In this document: one piece after another, positions 59,334-64,000 of the stretch
How the letters are laid out: each line of letters begins with the position of its first letter
Numbering within the stretch: position 1 is the first letter of the stretch
Assembly (NCBI RefSeq): GCF_026261605.1
Contig: NZ_CP102486.1
Coordinates: 1,240,001-1,304,000 of the forward strand
DNA length: 64,000 nt
Reading direction: 5' to 3'
Origin: Dechloromonas sp. A34
Lineage (GTDB): Bacteria; Pseudomonadota; Gammaproteobacteria; Burkholderiales; Rhodocyclaceae
Made by a program: the position numbers and the translations under genes
The notes under the pieces: generated by a model
Seen by the model: only the letters and a program-made list of their open reading frames with translations
Told to the model about the DNA's origin: nothing
Database searches by the model: none

Positions 59334-59954
59334 TCAGGTGACGCCGAGCAGCGCTTTCAGAGCGCTGGCTCCGGCCGGCCTCGACAACAGGGCGAGTGCG
59401 CCGCAGTTCAGCAGCACGGTTGCCCAGAAGACCACCTGAAACGACATCTTGCTCGATTTGTGGCGCAGCCGGTTCTGGGCGACCAGCGCCCCTGGCCAGC
59501 CGCCGATCAGGGCGAGCAGGTGCAGCGTATTTTCCTTGGTGCGCCAGCGGTCGTTGCGGGCCGCGGATTTGTCGGCCGCGTAGGCGATGAAGGCCGCGAG
59601 GCTGGCGCCGACGTAAAGGCCAAGGACGGCGAGCGGCAGCTTGCCGGTCAGCGCCGACACTGCGACAAAGGCGAGAAAAATCCCGGCGATGGCCAGCGGC
59701 AGCCGGCTTGACCCGTTGGCCTTCGCGGCGCGCATTTTTTGCGGGCTACCGACAAAATCAATCTGCGTCGCCTGCAGACGCCCTCTGGCATCGCGAACCT
59801 GTTCGTAGGTAACGATCTGGCCAGCCTCCGGCCGGCGCTGGCGCTTGGCGAATGACCTGATGTGGGCGAAGATTTCCGGGCCGCCCAGGTTGGGGGTGAT
59901 GAAGCCGAATCCCTGATCGTCTTTCCAGGTGGTGATCTTTCCTTGGTGGCGCAT
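59334..59954 (-). CDS. Cold-shock domain fused to DUF1294 membrane domain
   Basis: 206 aa from ATG 59954 (MRHQGKITTWKDDQGFGFI). Residues 3-65 form a cold-shock domain (GKITTWKDDQGFGFITPNLGG, RNP-like), followed by a basic linker and three or four membrane helices of the DUF1294 type (RRTKENTLHLLALIGGWPGALVAQNRLRHKSSKMSF-like region near 155). It suggests a membrane-bound RNA- or DNA-binding protein. Such fusions are found widely but lack a known role. Confidence 0.88.
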   Translation of the reverse strand: MRHQGKITTWKDDQGFGFITPNLGGPEIFAHIRSFAKRQRRPEAGQIVTYEQVRDARGRLQATQIDFVGSPQKMRAAKANGSSRLPLAIAGIFLAFVAVSALTGKLPLAVLGLYVGASLAAFIAYAADKSAARNDRWRTKENTLHLLALIGGWPGALVAQNRLRHKSSKMSFQVVFWATVLLNCGALALLSRPAGASALKALLGVT

Positions 59955-60003
59955 GGTCGTACTGTAGGTCTCGAATTGACAGGCGGATGTCATTGTCGGC
60001 GAT

Positions 60004-60621
60004 TCAGACGACGTAGAACAGAATCGCGATGAAATGGGCCAGGCTGCCAGCGATCACGAACAGGTGCCAGATGCCGTGCCAGTGGCGGTAACGCTCATCG
60101 AAGGCGAAGAAGACGATGCCCGCGGTGTAGAAGATGCCGCCCGCCGCCAGCCACAGGAAGCCGGGTAGGCCGAGGCTGGCGAGCAGCGGCTTGATGGCGA
60201 CGATGACGATCCAGCCCATCACGCCGTAGATGACCAGGGACAGCACCCGCGCCTTCGAGCGTGGCTTGATTTCCTGCAGCATGCCGATGGCGGCCAGAGT
60301 CCAGACGATGCCGAACAGCCACCAGCCCCAGGGGCCGCGCAGGCTGATCAGGCAGAAGGGGGTATAACTGCCGGCGATCAGCAGATAGATCGAGAGATGG
60401 TCGAGCTTGCGCAGGATGTCCTTCAGGTGACCGCGCACGCTGTGGTAGATGGTCGAAATGCTGTACAGCATGACCAGCGTCGCGCCGTAGACGGACATGC
60501 TGAACACCTTCCAGCCATCGCCGCTGGCGATGGCCAGGACCAGCAGCCAGACGGCACCGCTCAGGGCGAGCAGGGCGCCGATCAGGTGTGTCCAGGCGTT
60601 GAAGCGTTCTCCGTGGTAGAT
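60004..60621 (-). CDS. Hemolysin III/YqfA-family membrane protein, no canonical start codon
   Basis: The GTG at 60507 gives only 167 aa and drops the first helix. In frame upstream the sequence reads IYHGERFNAWTHLIGALLAL, the normal N-terminus of the family (usually M-YHGE), and an ATC stands where the ATG should be (60619-60621). GGAGGG lies 8-13 bases before it, and a TAG is two codons further up, so no other start is possible. From ATC the protein is 205 aa, the family length, with seven helices and the conserved histidines (STIYHSV, HWHGIWH, AHF). Confidence 0.72.
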   Translation of the reverse strand: MYHGERFNAWTHLIGALLALSGAVWLLVLAIASGDGWKVFSMSVYGATLVMLYSISTIYHSVRGHLKDILRKLDHLSIYLLIAGSYTPFCLISLRGPWGWWLFGIVWTLAAIGMLQEIKPRSKARVLSLVIYGVMGWIVIVAIKPLLASLGLPGFLWLAAGGIFYTAGIVFFAFDERYRHWHGIWHLFVIAGSLAHFIAILFYVV

Positions 60622-60697
60622 GGCCTAGCCCTCCGTCAACTGGGCGATGCCCTCGAACGTACTCAGACCATGCGATGTATCGCGGGTTCGCCGAACT

Positions 60698-61686
60698 TCA
60701 GAATAGACGGGCCAGATGGCTTGGCAAGTCGCGCTCGCTGACGAAGGTCAGGTCGTACATGGCAGTCAGCCCCTTCGCATGCTCATCGCTGAGGCCGGTG
60801 ATGCACATCACGAAATTCCGGCCATTGAGTCCGAGGCGCTTGCGCAGGGTCAGATACTTGTCGATGTTCTGGCGGAACTCGCCAGTCTTGCATTCGATGC
60901 AGATCGGGATGTTGCCATCGATCAGCATGAACACATCGAGTTCGTAGCTCTCATCGTTTTGCAGGGTAATGCTCAGGTTACGGGCGCAGGAGAAACGTTT
61001 ATTTCGTTCCTTCGCGTATTCCAGGCAAGCCATCAGGGCAAACCATTCGAGCCATTCGCCGTTGAAGAATTCGCGGATGGCCGGCGCTGTTTGCAGGATC
61101 AGCCGGACATTGTTTTCCGGTCGGTTATGGAAGCACTTGGCGACGAAGGAGAAGTCGTAGAGCTGCTGGCAGAACGCTGAAATGGCTTTGGCGTCCTCCG
61201 GCGATTTCTTGTCGAGGTGGATCGTGGTGCTCGAATACTCTTTCTGCTGCGCCCAGCGCAGGCGTTCCAGTACTTCCTTGAGGACCGGCAGATTGCGTCC
61301 GATCTGTACGGCGACTTCATCAAAAAAGCCGGTGGTGTCCACGCCGCGCATATTGGCTTGAATCTTGATCTGCTTGCGGGTGAACCAGTCGTGGATCGGG
61401 CCGTGCTGCTGTTCGGAAGCCAGATGGTCGGTGTTGAAAAGGTCGATGCCGTCGGGCAGGGAAGCAGCCGGGCGGTGCCTGGCTTGGCGACTGGACTATT
61501 CGCCGCGTTGAGACGGATCACTTCGCGCTGAGCGGTAAAATACTTGTCGAGCAGCTTTTCGATGAAGAACAGCGTGTTATAGACCGCGGCCGGACTGTTG
61601 CATTTCGGGCAGGCGATGGTCTCGCCGATCTGGCCATCCGGTTGCTCTTGCAGGAGGTAGCACTTGTTGCAGCGGATGATTGCCAT
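60698..61686 (-). CDS. Zinc-ribbon protein with PD-(D/E)XK nuclease-like domain (apparent frameshift)
   Basis: Starts at ATG 61686 (MAIIRCNKCYLLQEQPDG). One C added to the CCC run (61470-61472, plus-strand GGG) joins two frames into a 329-aa protein. The N-terminus has a zinc ribbon (Cys6, Cys9, Cys26, Cys29), then a linker and an alpha region. The C-terminal part has FFNGEWLEWFALMACLEYAK, YELDVFMLIDG and IECKTGEF; corrected Asp251, Glu265 and Lys267 fit the PD-(D/E)XK core, and the pattern recalls the DUF1887/Card1-type nuclease domain. A TATACT -10 lies upstream at 61717-61722. Divergent from hrpA. Role unknown; CARF domain not seen. Confidence 0.7.
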
Positions 61687-61809
61687 GGCCGGGTGGGATG
61701 TCTTTGATATGCGGCGAGTATAAACGACGGTTACGCCAGGGGGGGGGCGGTGGCAAAGCCTGGTGCGGGGCTTTTCGGGATAATGCGCGCCTGATTGACG
61801 CCGAATACC

Positions 61810-64000
61810 ATGACCCAAACCAGCCACCGAAACTCTCGCCGTTCCAGCCCGAAATTTCTCGGACTTTGCTTGGCGGCCGACCTTCCCCGGTTGCGCGCGC
61901 TGGCGCGCCAGATGGAACAGGGCGACGATGTGCGACGGGCCAAGGCGCAAGCGGATTTCGCCCTGCTGCTCGAGAAATCCAAGGCAGCGTCCGATGCGCG
62001 GCGTGCCCGCCTGCCGAAACCGGAATTCCAGGCCGATCTGCCGGTCAATGAACGGCGGGCCGAGATTGCCGAGCTGATCGAGAAGCACCAAGTGGTCATC
62101 GTTTGCGGCGAGACCGGTTCGGGCAAGACGACGCAGTTGCCGAAAATCTGTCTCGAACTGGGGCGCGGTGCGACTGGTCTGATCGGCCACACCCAGCCCC
62201 GCCGGCTGGCCGCCCGCTCGGTCGCCACAAGGCTGGCCCAGGAACTCAAAACCCAGGTCGGGGCCGGGGTCGGCGTCAAGATTCGCTTCCAGGACCGCTC
62301 CAGCCCGGAGAGCTGGGTCAAGCTGATGACCGACGGCATCCTGCTCGCCGAAAGCCAGTCCGATCCCTATCTGAATGCCTACGACACGATCATCATCGAC
62401 GAGGCGCACGAGCGCAGCCTGAACATCGATTTCCTGCTCGGCTACCTCAAGCAACTGCTGCCCAAGCGCCCCGATCTGAAGCTCATCATCACCTCGGCGA
62501 CCATCGATGCCGAGCGCTTCTCGCAGCACTTCGGCGGCGCCCCGGTGATCGAAGTGTCGGGGCGCCTCTACCCGGTCGAGGTGCGCTACCGGCCGGTCGA
62601 GGATCTGGAGAAGAAGGACGACGAGCGCGATCTCTACGACGCCATCGTCGATGCCGCCGACGAACTGTCGCGCCTGGGCAGCGGCGACATCCTGGTCTTC
62701 CTGCCCGGCGAACGGGAAATCCGCGAAGCGGCCGAAGCCTTGCGCAAGCACGCCCTGGCCCGGCCCGGCCTGTCGTCTACGGCGCACGCCCCGGAAATCC
62801 TGCCCCTCTTCTCGCGCCTCTCGGCCGGCGAGCAGGACCGCATCTTCAAGCCCTCCGGCAACCAGCGACGCATCGTGCTCGCCACCAACGTCGCCGAAAC
62901 CTCGCTGACCGTGCCCGGCATTCGCTACGTGATCGACACCGGCCTGGCCCGGGTTAAGCGCTACTCCTACCGCAACAAGGTCGAGCAGCTGCAGATCGAA
63001 AAAGTGTCGCAGGCCGCGGCTCGCCAGCGCGCTGGGCGTTGCGGCCGGGTGGCGGCCGGCGTCTGCGTTCGGCTCTACGACGAGCTCGACTTCAACGCCC
63101 GGCCGCCCTTCACCGACCCGGAAATTCTGCGTTCCTCGCTGGCTGGCGTCATCCTGCGCATGAAGTCGCTGCGCCTGACTGATGTCGAGAGCTTCCCCTT
63201 CCTCGAGCCGCCGCCGGCCAAGGCGATTGCCGACGGCTATGCGTTGCTGCAGGAACTCGGCGCGCTCGACGACGACAATGTCCTGACGCCGATCGGCCAG
63301 TCGCTGGCCAAGCTGCCGCTCGACCCGCGCATCGGCCGCATGCTGGTCGCGGCGCGCGACCTCGGCTGCCTCAAGGAAGTCATGGTCATCGCCGCCGGCC
63401 TCTCCGCCCAGGACCCCCGCGAGCGGCCGCAGGAGCGCCAGCAGGCGGCCGACGAGAAACACAAGCTGTTCGTCGACGAGAAGTCGGAATTCCTCTCCTG
63501 GTGGAAACTGTGGAACTGGTTCCAGAATGCCGTCGAACACAAGAAATCGAACAAGCAGCTGGTCGATACCTGCCATGCCCATTTCCTGTCCTACCTGCGC
63601 CTGCGCGAATGGCGCGAGGTGCATGGCCAGTTGCACGCGATGGTCGCCGAGCTGGGCTGGAAGGAAAGCGACATCCCCGGCACCTACGAGGCCATCCATC
63701 AGGCGCTGCTCGCCGGCCTCCTGGGCAATCTCGGCTGCAAGGCCGACGAGTCCGGCTATTACCTCGGCGCGCGCGGCATCCGCTTCCTGATCCATCCCTC
63801 CTCGCCGCTGCAGAAGAAGGCCGGCAAATGGCTCATGGCAGCCGAAATCACCGAGACCACCCGCCTCTTCGGTCGCTGCGTCGCCCGCATCGAGCCCGAC
63901 TGGCTGGAGAAAGTGGGCGCTCACCTCATCAAGCGCAGCTACTTCGACGCGCACTGGGAAAAGAAGTCGATGCAGGTCGCCGGCTGGGAGCGGACGACGC
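61810..64000 (+). CDS. hrpA: ATP-dependent RNA helicase HrpA (3' end beyond the window)
   Basis: Open from ATG 61810 to the edge (730 codons). DEAH-box motifs: GETGSGKTTQLPK (I), TQPRRLAARSVA (Ia), DEAHERSLNIDFLLGYL (II), ITSATIDAERFSQHF (III), LATNVAETSLTVPGI (V) and QRAGRCGRV (VI). The helicase-associated HA2 and OB regions follow, and the C-terminal HrpA domain (DUF3418) is cut off. It is a 3'-to-5' RNA helicase linked to mRNA processing and ribosome rescue. This frame has no stop in the window, and a 951-codon open frame lies antisense to it. Confidence 0.95.
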   Translation, partial: MTQTSHRNSRRSSPKFLGLCLAADLPRLRALARQMEQGDDVRRAKAQADFALLLEKSKAASDARRARLPKPEFQADLPVNERRAEIAELIEKHQVVIVCGETGSGKTTQLPKICLELGRGATGLIGHTQPRRLAARSVATRLAQELKTQVGAGVGVKIRFQDRSSPESWVKLMTDGILLAESQSDPYLNAYDTIIIDEAHERSLNIDFLLGYLKQLLPKRPDLKLIITSATIDAERFSQHFGGAPVIEVSGRLYPVEVRYRPVEDLEKKDDERDLYDAIVDAADELSRLGSGDILVFLPGEREIREAAEALRKHALARPGLSSTAHAPEILPLFSRLSAGEQDRIFKPSGNQRRIVLATNVAETSLTVPGIRYVIDTGLARVKRYSYRNKVEQLQIEKVSQAAARQRAGRCGRVAAGVCVRLYDELDFNARPPFTDPEILRSSLAGVILRMKSLRLTDVESFPFLEPPPAKAIADGYALLQELGALDDDNVLTPIGQSLAKLPLDPRIGRMLVAARDLGCLKEVMVIAAGLSAQDPRERPQERQQAADEKHKLFVDEKSEFLSWWKLWNWFQNAVEHKKSNKQLVDTCHAHFLSYLRLREWREVHGQLHAMVAELGWKESDIPGTYEAIHQALLAGLLGNLGCKADESGYYLGARGIRFLIHPSSPLQKKAGKWLMAAEITETTRLFGRCVARIEPDWLEKVGAHLIKRSYFDAHWEKKSMQVAGWERTT

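Noticed and set aside
61739..61747. Run of nine G between the nuclease gene and hrpA as a phase-variation tract
   Set aside because: It lies in an intergenic region, not in a coding frame or between clear promoter hexamers; homopolymer length is also doubtful in this assembly.
61099..63954. 951-codon minus-strand open frame across the hrpA region
   Set aside because: It is antisense to hrpA, whose DEAH motifs and codon pattern are clear on the plus strand. The 3' part of the frame contains the first exon-like segment of the nuclease gene, which is annotated separately.

Overview
The window looks like a chromosome segment of a facultatively denitrifying betaproteobacterium, most likely of the Rhodocyclales (Dechloromonas/Azonexus-like). 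This rests on gene content and order: napDABC, the order rpe-gph-trpE, a full Gram-negative dcw cluster ending in lpxC, and high G+C. It is an inference, not a database match.

Layout. 1-1463: phoH (partial) and miaB on the minus strand. 1578-4272: tRNA-Met(CAT) and a 2.6-kb mini-island bounded by exact 45-bp copies of the tRNA 3' end. It carries a NYN-domain nuclease-like gene, a broken gene and a left-truncated IS3-type element, but no integrase. 4396-7678: a small unknown gene, then gst, ahpF and ahpC with an OxyR-like site. 7780-11846: FNR-type box and napDABC (periplasmic nitrate reduction). 12016-14669: HU-like protein, a small unknown, a UbiH-type hydroxylase and dsbC. 14910-32410: mraZ-rsmH-ftsL-ftsI-murE-murF-mraY-murD-ftsW-murG-murC-ddlB-ftsQ-ftsA-ftsZ-lpxC, almost all linked by 1-4 base overlaps, with MraZ-type GTGGG boxes on the first promoter. 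32417-38733: small membrane protein, dciA-like gene, M23 peptidase, secA, argJ, a dihaem cytochrome. 39101-44212: AI-2E-type permease, methyltransferase, apaG, rpe, gph, a previously hidden Trp-rich leader peptide, and trpE. 44244-55419: periplasmic binding protein, Gate-domain membrane protein, small Cys-rich protein, M23 peptidase, zinc metallopeptidase, pyrF, orphan DNA methyltransferase, DUF924, glnS, chemoreceptor, crcB. 55443-64000: ankyrin protein, SagB-type oxidoreductase, LysR regulator, small proteins, cold-shock/DUF1294 protein, hemolysin III protein, a zinc-ribbon PD-(D/E)XK nuclease-like gene and partial hrpA.

Points that matter most. (1) The tRNA-Met island, with paired inner repeats and a displaced ancestral terminator. 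(2) A Trp leader peptide (W at every third codon) whose start overlaps the gph stop and precedes trpE: a likely attenuator. (3) Five apparent -1 frameshifts, all in short C/G runs (ahpF, trpE, the zinc metallopeptidase twice, the zinc-ribbon nuclease). Adding one base per site restores family-length proteins every time, so sequencing error is more likely than gene decay. (4) Two genes whose conserved N-terminus lacks a normal start codon (CTG and ATC candidates).

How genes work together: ahpC/ahpF form the peroxide-reducing pair; NapC passes quinol electrons to NapB and NapA, with NapD as the NapA chaperone; the dcw block makes peptidoglycan precursors and the divisome and feeds into lipid A (lpxC). 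Most other genes are housekeeping.
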